Position numbers and translations under genes: made by a program. Below are positions 1 to 10,660 of a stretch of 64,000 nt of DNA, in pieces. Location: the NCBI GenBank assembly GCA_949825025.1, contig OX463779.1, positions 37,644,203-37,708,202 on the forward strand, in the 5' to 3' direction. This DNA comes from Siphlonurus alternatus (taxonomy: Eukaryota > Arthropoda > Insecta > Ephemeroptera > Siphlonuridae). How positions within the stretch are numbered: position 1 is the stretch's first letter; each line of letters begins with the position of its first letter. Under the pieces are notes generated by a model that saw only the letters and a program-made list of their open reading frames with translations, had not been told where the DNA came from and searched no databases.

Positions 1-427
1 GCTAGGCTCCAGGATGTCCGAGCTGTCCGTGCTCCGAGTTGTCCTGCCTTGGCTCCAGGATGTCCGCGCTCCGAGCTGTCCGTGCTCCGAGTTGTCCTGC
101 CTTGGCTCCAGGATGTCCGCGCTCCGAGCTGTCCGTGCTCCGAGTTGTCCTGCCTTGGCTCCAGGATGTCCGCGCTCCGAGCTGTCCGTGCTCCGAGTTG
201 TCCTGCCTTGGCTCCAGGATGTCCGCGCTCCGAGCTGTCCGTGCTCCGAGTTGTCCTGCCTTGGCTCCAGGATGTCCGCGCTCCGAGCTGTCCGTGCTCC
301 GAGTTGTCCTGCCTTGGCTCCAGGATGTCCGCGCTCCGAGCTGTCCGTGCTCCGAGTTGTCCTAGAAACACGTTTGGCTCCGAGCTGTCCGGCTCCCAGT
401 TGACCACGCTCCGAGTTGTCCGGGAAC
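1..427. repeat. 53-bp tandem repeat (minisatellite), about 7 copies
   Basis: The unit recurs every 53 bp; the GGCTCCAGGATGTCC block falls at 51, 104, 157 and so on. Each unit is itself made of two 16-nt and one 21-nt degenerate sub-units ending in TGTCC, so the array grew from a shorter ancestor. Copies are nearly identical up to about 363 and then decay. It is GC-rich in an AT-rich setting. Because 53 is not a multiple of 3, all three forward frames stay open through it without implying protein. It continues off the left edge. Confidence 0.93.
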
Positions 428-532
428 CATTTGAAATAGATGTAAAAATAACAAAAAAAGTCAATATTTTGTGGAAAAAAGTAATGTGCAAGAAGTAATT
501 ATTTTATCTTATTCGGAAATGATTTGTTGCAG

Positions 533-592
533 GAGGAAGAAAAAAAGAAGAAGGGTACAGAAGGAGAATCGACTTCTGAAATTGACGTCTGA
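533..592 (+). CDS. Possible terminal exon of an upstream gene (unidentified)
   Basis: A pyrimidine-containing acceptor (TTTGTTGCAG) ends at 532 and is followed by 19 open codons and TGA. The peptide is a charged tail, Glu/Lys-rich and then Gly/Ser/Thr-rich, ending in SEIDV. Such tails are common at protein C-termini, but the peptide is too short to assign to a family. The rest of the gene would lie left of the window, beyond or within the tandem array. It could be a chance open stretch. Confidence 0.3.
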   Translation, partial: EEEKKKKGTEGESTSEIDV

Positions 593-824
593 GAGTAATC
601 TTGTGCTGCCCTTGATCGTTCCGCCTCAATTAATAACCTATTAACACTTAATCTATTTAGCACAATGTGTTATTATTATTATTATGCTAATTTGATAAAT
701 TAGGTGTTTGAAAAACAAATGTTCAAAATTTGAACTACATTCAGTATCTGCAAATAATTTCACTAAAATTAATTAATGTACCCTGCAGCAAGCTACGTCA
801 ATAGAATTATTACGTTACTATCAC

Positions 825-934
825 TACGTTTACATGACGCGGTGTTTGATGCGTATTCGTTGACGACGCCTCATAAGAATAACATTACCTGTCGTCAACG
901 AATACGCATTAAACACCATCATCATGTAATCGTA
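825..934. repeat. Fold-back (palindromic) element, 110 bp
   Basis: The left arm (825-866) and right arm (892-934) are inverted copies with only a few mismatches, including a 26-nt core differing at one base, around a loop of about 25 nt. The size and form suit a small MITE-like element. No coding capacity. Confidence 0.8.
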
Positions 935-1854
935 TATTATGCCCATTAAATATGTCTATATGCCATATGTATAGATACGTACATGATTATTTTAATTGTT
1001 AAATTGTACGTATCAATTAAATGTTCAATTATTTGTATGCCAATTTTTTGAGTGTAATAATTTATAAATTAATCTTACATGCCCAAATTTTTGTAACAAT
1101 ATTTAATGTCATAAGCTGGCATTCACAATTTTTTACTATTAAAATTGATTGTAACTTGATAATATAATGTTTTTTATCAAACCACACACACTACACAATC
1201 ATTAATTTAATTTTTTAATTAATTTTCATGATGTTTGAAGTTGATCATGTTTTTAGAGTTCATGTTGACCAAAACTAGATAATGTTTCAGTTGATGAGGA
1301 TTATTTCATGAGGATTTTAGTTGATGAGGATTTTTTCATGAGGATTCAGTTGATGAGGAATTTCGAGTTGATGATGACCAAAACCTAGTGATGTTTAAAA
1401 AATCATCATGAACGTTTAGGCTTGGGCCGGTAGTGGGCGGCTACATTATAAGAGACGAACTGTCAAGTAAAGGAGAAAGAGGAGTTGACACACATAATTA
1501 TCGTAACTTATTTTCTGTCTAACTCATAATAAACATGTAGCAATCATAGTATAATTTATTAGATGTTAAATGCACTGTAACGGAAAAAAAAAAAAGTTTC
1601 TCTAAAACACAATTTGGATATTTTTGCTTATTTGCGAGGTGAATTAAAATAGAAAAAAAAAAAAAAAAGAAAAAAAATCAGCCTTGCCTAGAAATAGTAA
1701 ATAGTTTAATTTAACCATAATAACCATATAATGGTCATGTGCATTATATAAAAATGCAAATCTTACCCTGGATCTTATTCTTTAAAATTCAATAAAAGAC
1801 ATATATTATATAACTATTCATTTTGGGGCACATGGAGAGTACCGGATTACTCTC

Positions 1855-1900
1855 ATGTATAAATATCAAGAACTTCAAGGGAGATGATTGACTCCGGTCA
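1855..1900 (+). promoter_or_regulatory. Candidate core promoter of UGT A
   Basis: A TATA-like TGTATAAATAT lies at about 1856-1866. An insect-type initiator (TCATT) lies about 35 nt downstream near 1898. This would give a leader of about 90 nt. A second TATA-like string at 1971 is too close to the ATG. The sequence before the ATG also reads as a splice acceptor (AACAG|ATG), so a 5' UTR intron with a more distant promoter (TATAAG near 1445) is the alternative. Confidence 0.35.
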
Positions 1901-1989
1901 TTCCCCCGTAGACTGAATTAAGTAGCATGCTGACTTTTCAGGTTTTCACACTAATGCTGACGACTAACACCTATATAAATTGGTAACAG

Positions 1990-4900
1990 ATGTTGCCGAT
2001 GCGCCTATTTGTGGCTTTCCTCCTGTTACTGGCTGGCACGGTGGAGTCCGCTCGGATCCTGGGGATCTTCCCCACGCCTGCCCGCAGCCACAGTCGCGTG
2101 TTCGAGTCCTTACTGCACGAGCTGGCCGCACGAGGGCACCACGTCACCTTCGCTAGTCCCGTGCCGCTGCAGTTACCATCCTCAAACAACGCTTCTGGAG
2201 GCAGTTTGAGTGCTGTTTTACTGGACGCTGGAGGCGTGTTGGAAGCTAGCTTTGGAGGAATAGTTGGTCCTGACCGTCGAGCCATAGTTGAAAGTCTTAC
2301 TTTATGGCAATTAGCACCAGCCTTATGTGAACATGAACTTGCATCACCTGAATTACAACCCTTTATAAAAAATAAATCTATAAAATTTGATCTAGTTATA
2401 GTAGAAGTTTTCTTCTTTGATTGTATGATACCATTTGCTCACCATTTTGGTGCTCCTTTAATCACAATAACATCACAGTGGGCACCACCCTGGGCACATG
2501 CTCAGGTTGGTAACCCTGACATGCCAGCTGTGTCCCCTAATATGTTCCTCCACTATGGGGACAAGATGAATCTCTGGGAGCGCACTCATAACGCTCTACA
2601 CACGGGCTTGTTGCTGGCGGCTCGTCACTGGCTGTACCTTCCTCGTCAGGACGCCGTGGTTCGCCGCGTATTCGGAGACTCCACGCCCGCGCTGTCTCAG
2701 CTGGAGCACGAGACGTCACTGCTTTTGACCAACACCGACCCGCTACTCAACTTCCCGCACGCCAACCTGCCAGGAGTGGTCGAGGTCGGAGGTCTGCACA
2801 TTCAGCCTGTGCAGCCACTGCCTCAGGTATAAAAATATGACATGACGTGGAAAGATGAAATGTTTTATGCATCTAGGAAGGCAATGTTTCAATATGTTCT
2901 ATTTTTTTCTAGGTCTGGGTAGTAAGTAAAACTGGTGACATGCTTATATTAATACAAGAAAACTTTTTCTGTGTTTTGTTTAGTAGAGAATCAGAATCGG
3001 AAAAAAAATATTTAAGTAATTGCACTGTATAAAGGTTTCATCTTTACATTTTCACGAAACCAGATTAGAAAAGATGATCTGAAATGTACAAAATACATAA
3101 TTTTAGACATTGTTTAGCATGATTACATCTCCCAATGAAGCTTCCAATACAAGCCACTATGATAATGTATGCACAGGACCTTGCACGGTTCTTGGACGAG
3201 GCCAAGGGGGGCGTGGTGCTCTTCAGCCTGGGTTCGATGATCAGCAGTGCCAACCTTCCTGCCAGTCGCCTGCACCTTCTGACCGAGGCTATGGCGGCAC
3301 TGCCCTGCGCAGTGCTGTGGCGCTGGGACACCACAGACGTACCCGACTTGCCACCCAACGTCAGGGTTGAAACCTGGATACCGCAGCGGGACGTGCTGGG
3401 TGAGTGCAGCCAGGTGGATATTGCGTCAGGTCAGCTTACTCCACCTTATAGAGTCACCTCGGAAGACAAAATGTTTATTTTGTGCCATAAATATATCTAA
3501 GAATAATAACCATGCATGCACTACTTGCAGCTAATAAGGTTGATAGTTTGGAAGCAATGGGTCACTGTACGTATTATTGGGGTATAATTTATATTCGATT
3601 ACATAATTTCATCATTCAATATTATATTTTACCAACTATAAAAAAAAACGTACTCATTAGCTCATTACGGTTTCCCTTATTTTTTATTTTTTTTTTTTTT
3701 CTGTAACGAATGGTGCCTTTGTGCCAGTATCTACAATGGACAACCTCATGAGATTTTTTATGCATACTTGGATAGAGGGTCTCGAGTTATATCTATAGTG
3801 TCAATATTTTTTTCATTTTTTTTAACCCTCTAACACCCTTAAAAACTTGTTGCATGCAAAACGCTGTGACGTACCAGTTTTGAAAATATTTAACACACAA
3901 GCATAAAGAAAGACGTTGCATGACTATGACGTCACGGCGTCTTTCCCCTCGATTTGAAGGTGTTAGATGATTAAAAAGAAACATATAAAATAATTTGACA
4001 GTAACTCGATGCTCCCTTTCCAAATGTCATAAACATACATGCAGGTTGTCCACCGTAAAAGTATTCTGTGATTTACTTGCTTAATGTATAAACAGTACTT
4101 GTGAATTACGATTAACTTTATCTACTCCCTTGTCCCCTCCCCAAAGATTCCATTAAATTACCGCCATGCATTTCTAGAAGAATGATTGCTGACGTCACAT
4201 CTATCTGTCCAGCACACCCGAACGTACGGCTGCTGGTGACGCACGGCGGGCTGCTGAGTGGCCAGGAGGCAGCGCTGGAGGGCGTGCCTCGTCTCGTGCT
4301 GCCCTTCTTCGGCGACCAGCGCATGAACGCGTTTCGTGCGGTGGACACGGGAGTGGCGATCGCCCTCAACTTCTACTCTGCAAAACCTGGGCAGCTCGCC
4401 ACGGCTGCCAAAGAGATCCTCACAGAGCCCAAGTAAGCTGTTTAGCTATTTTATACAACCAACGTGTATCACCTGAGACGATTACAATGTATAATTATTA
4501 TGTATTGAATAAAACATGAAACTGTATATTATATTTGTACGTGTTCTCAGATATTCTTAAAATTAAAATAATATCTTTTATAAATAAAACGTAGTGCTTA
4601 TTTTAATGAAAACATATTTACCTAAATGAAATTTTTTCGTAATTTTGTGTAAACGCAACACTTATCTCCTTCGTAAATTTTGATCAAACGTGCTTATCAA
4701 ATCTAGTTTGGCCTTATCCTTCTAGTTTCAAATCTTACTGTTGGCCTTAATATGACTCCTCTCCTTCCACCTTTCAAGAAGTCAACCAAAATACATAAGT
4801 TACATTATAATATTTACAATAACTTTTTATTTGCTCTAGGTACCGAGAAAGTGCCCAACGGTTGGCGAAAGCACTGAGGGACCAACCTCAGACTCCTCTC

Positions 4901-5125
4901 GAGCGAGGTGTGTTCTGGACGGAGTACGTGATTCGTCACAAGGGAGCTCCTCACCTTCGCAGCGCTGCGCTCGACCTCGCCTGGTACCAACTGTACCTGC
5001 TGGACGTGGCAGCAGCCATCTTGGTGACCCTACTGGTGACTGTCCTGTTGTTTTGTCTCGTGATGAAACGTTGTTGTCAGCTTCTGTCCAAGTCATCAAA
5101 CCAAAGTCATTCAAAGGAGGAATAA
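1990..5125 (+). CDS. UGT A: UDP-glycosyltransferase, divergent member
   Basis: Four exons: 1990-2826, 3177-3399, 4213-4432 and 4840-5125. They join with matching phases into a 521-residue protein, a normal family length. It would transfer a sugar from a UDP-sugar to small lipophilic acceptors in the ER lumen. Visible parts: a signal peptide (about 1-20); an acceptor-binding N-terminal half with the candidate catalytic His in PARSH; the UGT signature from THGG (363-366) to DQ (388-389) that binds the donor sugar; and a membrane helix at about 478-502. The short basic tail ends HSKEE, so the dilysine ER-retrieval signal of its neighbours is missing. Its intron plan differs from genes B-F: their first two coding introns are absent and one extra intron splits their exon 3. 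Intron 2 carries a fold-back element. AATAAA overlaps the stop codon and another occurs near 5214. Confidence 0.93.
3731..4058. mobile_element. MITE-like fold-back, family M1 (copy 1)
   Basis: The ends are inverted copies of a GGACAACCTGCATG-type terminus, with further inverted matches inside (TCGAGTTA; CTAACACC/GGTGTTAG). It lies in intron 2 of UGT A. Related copies occur at 25980, 28709, 32890, 34619, 46324 and 50971. Non-autonomous, no ORF. Confidence 0.75.
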
Positions 5126-6237
5126 AATTAAATGTTTTTAAAAAAAATTATTTTGTTTTGTTTTCAAATGAACCTTGTTTTAGGTGTTTTTATTGTGTGT
5201 ATTTTTAATGCACAAATAAATTAAACAAAGGTTTGTAGTACATAAACACATAATTATTACTGTTCAGTAGATGCAAGGTTACTTTTGGAAGTATCCGAAA
5301 GTTATACTCGTAGGATTCTAAACCTTACGGTGAACCATGATACAACTATAATAGATAGGTCCATCAGCCCTACGAATTTGGACTGATCTGCGCATTTTGG
5401 CCAAAAACACCCAAGGTGACGTCACGTAGTGAGCTCAAAACAGCTGTTTTGCTGCACGAGGGGCCCCTACCGGAGCAGAATTTCTGTTCAACATTAGCGA
5501 GAACGTTGCTTTTTATCTCATCTCAAATTTGATATTTATTTGCAATACTACAAGCCAAACCGGTTGCAGTAACGTATTAAAAGAATTTTTAAACAGTGCA
5601 ATTCGCAAGCAATCTGGGGTAGAAGTTCGTATCTTTGTTCATAAAGCATACAAAGTTGCTATTGGCTGTGCGCAGATTAGTCACCTAGCGTTTGCGCAGC
5701 TTCATTTGAATTCAAGCTTTTTTATCATGCACACTTCGCAGAGCCATGCGCAGTAGACTACTAACATTTAAAACACGTTTCTGCGCAGCTTTTCTAAGCC
5801 GTGGCTATTAATTTACGGAAAACTCTATAATAGAGCAGAAAAAATTAAACGTATGCACCGTGCGCATGGGACGGCCCTGACGGTGAACAGTAAATACTCA
5901 AATTTTTAAAACCTTATAATAAGACTTACAGTTAGATTAATATGACTTAGAAACATCAACCAAATAATATACTGAAAAGTGTCTCAGAACATTCGTATCG
6001 TAAGGCCCGTGTTCTAAAAGTTTTGGAAGTTAACGGCCTCTGAGATTGCACATTACCTCAATCCTTATCCTCAGCGATGTATCCTGAGTGATATTATGCA
6101 CAATCCACAAAAGAGATTCTCCAGTATAAGAGAAATCATTGAAAACCAGTTTTAAAATTGTAATTTTTAAATATTTGGGTGTTGGGTGATAGGACAAGTG
6201 ACATCGGTTGTTAAAACATCAGGAGAAGTACTATTTT
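5126..6237. other. Intergenic region between convergent UGT A and UGT B
   Basis: This holds the 3' flank of UGT A and AT-rich spacer. A GC-richer stretch at about 5370-5480 (with TGACGTCA) looks like part of an old repeat, but I could not define ends. No gene seen. Confidence 0.5.
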
Positions 6238-6666
6238 ATTAAAGGGGTACCAAAGTGAATACTTTTTTTACATGTTCGTGCAGCTAAGAATTATTCTATT
6301 ATCTCTGTGGCTCAATGTTTACGTACGATGCCTAGTTATTTTACAATTAATTATTTAGTTTGAAAAGTGAGTTTGAAAACCGTTGGTTGATTCAAGCATG
6401 CCCGCGGCCGCAGCGGCCGGTGATACGACAAGAAGGGGGCGGGAGGAGGTTCCCCCCGATTCGCGGGAGATTCTCGTCGTATCAGCGGCTGCTGCTGGAG
6501 CGCACTGACTTGAATCAACCAACGGTTATCAAACTCACTTTTCAAACTAAATAATTAATTGTAAAATAACTAGTCATTGTACGAAAATATTGAGCCACAA
6601 GGATATCAGAATAATTCGTAGCTGCCCAAACATGTAAAAAAAGTATTCACTTTGGTACCCCTTTAA
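6238..6666. mobile_element. Large fold-back element, about 429 bp, with GC-rich core
   Basis: The two outer arms of about 170 nt are inverted copies: AAAGGGGTACC at the left end matches GGTACCCCTTT at the right, and the similarity runs inward to about 6400 and 6515. The inner GC-rich segment (about 6400-6510) is also loosely palindromic (GATACGAC/GTCGTATC). As a result both strands read through a similar 64-residue frame, which is a symmetry effect. It lies between the 3' ends of UGT A and UGT B. Confidence 0.8.
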
Positions 6667-6940
6667 TGAACGTTTATATCACGATAAGCTCATCGAAACA
6701 ATCCATAAACCATTCAACACATCAACAAGAATTATCTTATACGCAATTTATTAATGTTTAATGTATATATTTTTTTATTTTTCAAATTCATTAATAATTT
6801 TTTAGTTAAACTCAACAACATGATCTGCATATAAAATTGGTTAAAACAGCAAATTAAGTACGTATTACAAACGAGTATGGGTGTATAATAATTATGCGTT
6901 TTACATATTCTTCTCCGGCTCCTTTTTTTTATAAAAATGT

Positions 6941-9387
6941 CTATTGTTTCTTTAATTTGTTTTCACTTGAAGCTTTCTTGTCCCCACCAAAGCACAGTCT
7001 AAGAGCACCACGAAGCGCCAGGGCGGTAAGCAGTAGGGTCACAAAAATGGCCGCCGCCACGTCCAGCATATACAGTTGGTACCAGGCGAGGTCGAGAGCA
7101 GCGCTGCGAAGGTGAGGAGCTCCCTTGTGACGTAGCACGTACTCCGTCCAGAACACCGCGCGGTCCAGGGGGCTTTGTGACTGATCATTGAAGACAACTG
7201 ACCGACGTTTGGCCTCACGTTGTATACTGACAAAATAAAAGGGTGACGTACCTTAATAATCTTGTAAAATAATACACTGATTGATTAAAACTTACCTTGG
7301 GTCATGTAAAGTTTTTTGTAAAGCCCATTGTATAGACTGTTTTGTGACATTTTGCAAAGTCACCATTACTGCATAGCCTCCCATTTCAGCTTTCCGCATG
7401 TTTAACATCTGGTCACCAAACACAGGGATGCCAACGAGAGGCACGCCATGGAAAGCTGCTTCTTGGGCACTCAGCAATCCTCCGTGCGTGATGAACACCC
7501 TGACTTTCGGATGAGCTGAGGATATCGTTGTAATTATTAAATGGTGGTTAATTAGGAAGGTTGCCTGTCTTACCGAGAATGTCCTGCTGGGGCAGCCACT
7601 TGCCAAGTTTCACGTTCTTGGGCTGTCCGGGCATGGTGTCTGACTCCCACTTCCACAACACGCGCTGAGGCAGCTCGGAGAACGCGTCCATGAACGCCTG
7701 ACGTCTCTCGGCCGGCATCATGTCACTGCGGAGGTTGGAGCCCATGGAGAAGTAGATGGCGCCGTCCTTGGCTTCGTCCAGGAACTTCTTGATGTCCTCG
7801 GGCAGTTTGTTAATGGTTTGAGTGACGTGCATGCCACCCACCTCTACCATGGCGGGCACCAGAGGGCGCGGGTAGTTCAAACTCATGTGAGTGTTGAGCA
7901 GCACTAGACTGGCCGAGCGCTCCAGCTCCCACACGGACGGCGAGGATGCACCGAACACCTGTGGATCATCAACGGACATTAATGCAAATTATATTTAAAA
8001 ACCAGAGCAAAAACGCTTTAAAATTTATTCAATGTTTCTTAGCTCACTTATTGTGTCTGAATCAATTGCATTTTTTTTTTTGGGTCAAACGTTGACAATG
8101 CCTTCAAATATTAATTTTAACGTATCATTACAGTATAACTTTTTTGATAAAAAAAATGTCTTATTTTGTTTCTCCTCATATTGATAAACTTCATAACAAT
8201 TTCTGATATTTTAATGATCCACTTGAGATTTTTCATTAAATAAAATAATAAATAACTATTAGCAGTACAGAAAAATAAAAAATGTGCATGTTCTTGGAAC
8301 TCATATTGTATGTAATTGATTCTGCAAAAAAATATTACATTATAAATTGTTTGAGTTGCGAATTTTTAATACAAAGTTTTAGGGAAAATTTTAAAGTTGC
8401 ATGCAGATAAATAAATAATATATTAGGACTATATTTTCCCAAATAAGATTTTATCTAGGAATTTTTCTAGCACCCACCTTCTTCCTGATCTGGTCCTGAC
8501 GCGGCAGGTAGTACAGCAGGTTGCCCAGGTCCCACAGTGACGTGAACACCGCGTTCTCCGCTCGCTCCCAGAAGGTCATGTAGTCCGTGTATGTGAGCAT
8601 GGGGTTAGGGGAGCACGCCAGCGACGCAGGGTTGCCTACGCCGTGATTCACGTAGTGCATCCCGTTCATCGACGAAATGAGCACCAGTGGGGCCTGGAGA
8701 CAAAGATCAATCGATTAAGATTTTCTGCGTCAAATGCCTTCCTTCTATGACAAATTGAAATGCCTAAAAAAGGTTTGATTTTCAAATTTGACAGTGTAAA
8801 ATGGGGCTTTTAATAGTAATACAATTAAAAAATCTCAGTAAACAATTAATACACCATACTTTATTCTTTTTATTAAGCAATGTTATCCACCTGCACCTGT
8901 AACACCTGTTATTCTGATGTCACACCTTGAAGTGGTGCGCGAAGGCATAGATGGCTTCTGTAACGAAGGCCTCGACAATGACGAGGTCGAATCCTCGTGA
9001 ATCCTCGAGCAAGGCGAGGACATCAGGGTGAGAGAGAGCCGTCACGGTGACCGCGAGACCCTCCTCCCAGAACGAGGGCGGAATCAGGTGCAGCGGGAAG
9101 GTCGAGAGGTCATACACCTCGGCGCTGAAGATGACCTCATGCAACGGTGCCATCACGGGCATCAGATCGATGTCCGTGTAGTTAGCTATGGGCTTGGAGA
9201 GAGGAAAAGCGCTTGCCACCACCAGCTCGTGTCCACGTCGAGCCAGCTGTTTGGTCAATGCCGAAAACACCGTCATGTGACTCTTGCTTGGGTATGGGAA
9301 TATTCCAAGGATGCGCGCGCAACCTACTGGAGCTAGGAAGACTGAGAGTGTAGCCAACGTAATCAATATGAATCTAGATGGCATCAT
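6941..9387 (-). CDS. UGT B: UDP-glycosyltransferase
   Basis: Five exons on -: 9387-8926, 8693-8478, 7958-7574, 7515-7296 and 7226-6941, joining in frame to 522 residues. Domains: a signal peptide ending near GCA; the candidate catalytic His in PSKSH; the conserved FDLVIVEAF segment that closes the acceptor pocket; the UGT signature from THGG (364-367) to DQ (389-390); a C-terminal membrane helix; and a lysine tail with a KxKxx ER-retrieval pattern (KLKKQ). The chosen start is the first of two adjacent ATGs, directly after a splice acceptor (TTTCAG|ATG) and just before the hydrophobic signal. The longer open frame upstream comes from a tandem duplication. Its exon plan matches genes C-F. Acceptor and sugar cannot be read from sequence. 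Confidence 0.95.
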
Positions 9388-9503
9388 CTGAAATAATACA
9401 AAAGATAGTGAGTTAATTATAATGTAATTGATAGGTGAATCTAGATGGCATGATCTGAAATAATACAAAAGATAGTGAGTTAATTATAATGTAATTGATA
9501 GGT
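9370..9503. repeat. 67-bp direct tandem duplication over the UGT B start
   Basis: Units 9370-9436 and 9437-9503 differ at one visible base. Each contains the splice acceptor, the start-codon context and the first codons of UGT B (on -). The upstream copy soon runs into stops. The near identity implies a recent event. Confidence 0.9.
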
Positions 9504-9892
9504 CAAAATGTTAAAAATGCATCAGGCTATAATTTCAATCAAGAATTTATTAGATCGTATATATTATGCATTTGAATATTTTTAATTCTGCCTCCTTATA
9601 GTGTTATGTTATAATAACAATATATATAGATGTGAAAATTCCACAATGGATTACAATTACATGAATGCTCTCTGGGAGAATCACGAAAAACTGAAATTTA
9701 TACTTACATCAATTAATACTCGATCGGTTCATATTATATTTCGCTTTCATTGATGTATTAATTTCAATAACATGCACTATTATTAAAGTCATACAAGGGT
9801 TCAGAACTGTTTTTAGGTATTATGGATACAATTTTAACCATGCTTGATATAATGTATACAAACGTACATAGACTCAATAACAATTAACCCAC

Positions 9893-9950
9893 CTTGTAAT
9901 CTGCTGCAGTTGCTGCCGCTATCTTTTCATTGGCGACTCTACACGGCTTG
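9893..9950 (-). other. Candidate 5' UTR exon of UGT B
   Basis: Reading on -, a GC-richer segment ends in AAG followed by a good donor (GTGGGT at 9892-9887). A TATA-like TTATAAG lies about 30 nt further upstream. It would splice to the CAG|ATG acceptor at 9388. A short upstream frame (ATG, two codons, TAG) sits inside. Inferred from splice signals only. Confidence 0.4.
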
Positions 9951-9959
9951 TGTATATTA

Positions 9960-10660
9960 CTTATAATGATGCATGAAGACCTTGGCTCACACTTGATAGC
10001 AGGACCCTAATTTACCGGTGTACCGTCTAGCACAAGATAATTTGAACTTATAGAACTAATTGATTTTTTTAAAAAAATATTTTTAGATAAAGAGGTTATC
10101 TCAAGACTTAAAATGATAACAAATATTGATTAAAATATTATAACTGACTTAATGTAATAAATACGTGCGTATGAGTCTATCATTTGACCCATGATGGAGT
10201 GAATAGAATGTGTAATGCGGATTGAACTGAACCTGCACTGATAATGCACTAAACTAAAGTGTGAATAATTGAAATTAGATGCACTTGATTTGCTGTAACT
10301 AGGGAAGTTCTAATATAATTATATTATTTTAGGCTTTTGATTATTTTTAACCAAACTTTATCTGATAATCCTGTATTTTAATAATTAACTTTTACTAATA
10401 ATTAATTTATTATTTTAAATAAACAATTAAACTTTACTCCAGCTAATATTCTAATTATTTTATATACTTAACTTAATAGAAACTATTATAATTATATTTA
10501 TTATTTTACTTAACTAAAGGAGACTTAACTTAGAAGAGAAAACACAGAAAGTAAAATTAACAGTGTCAAGTATAATTAAATAATCTTACATACATTCACG
10601 TGCATTCAAAATACAAATTTAATTTTACTGTCCTATAAAAAAAAGACTATTTCCTAAACA
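9960..10660. other. Intergenic region between UGT B and UGT C
   Basis: AT-rich spacer holding the probable UGT B promoter side and the 3' flank of UGT C. No coding exon or clear repeat seen. Confidence 0.5.

Larger units (their letters stand above)
593..1989. other. Intergenic region upstream of UGT A
   Basis: AT-rich spacer. It holds the fold-back at 825-934, three imperfect copies of a 29-31 bp direct repeat built on GTTGATGAGGATT (about 1289-1364), and a GC-richer TATA-like patch near 1430-1450. I see no coding exon. Confidence 0.6.

Noticed and set aside
1..427. CRISPR-like array
   Set aside because: Units are contiguous with no unique spacers, and the DNA is from an animal genome.
14..498. 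Three overlapping Cys/Ser/Leu-rich ORFs
   Set aside because: They are the 53-bp tandem repeat read in its three frames, not a protein gene.
6351..6554. Matching 64-residue ORFs on both strands
   Set aside because: They arise because the fold-back element reads the same on both strands.
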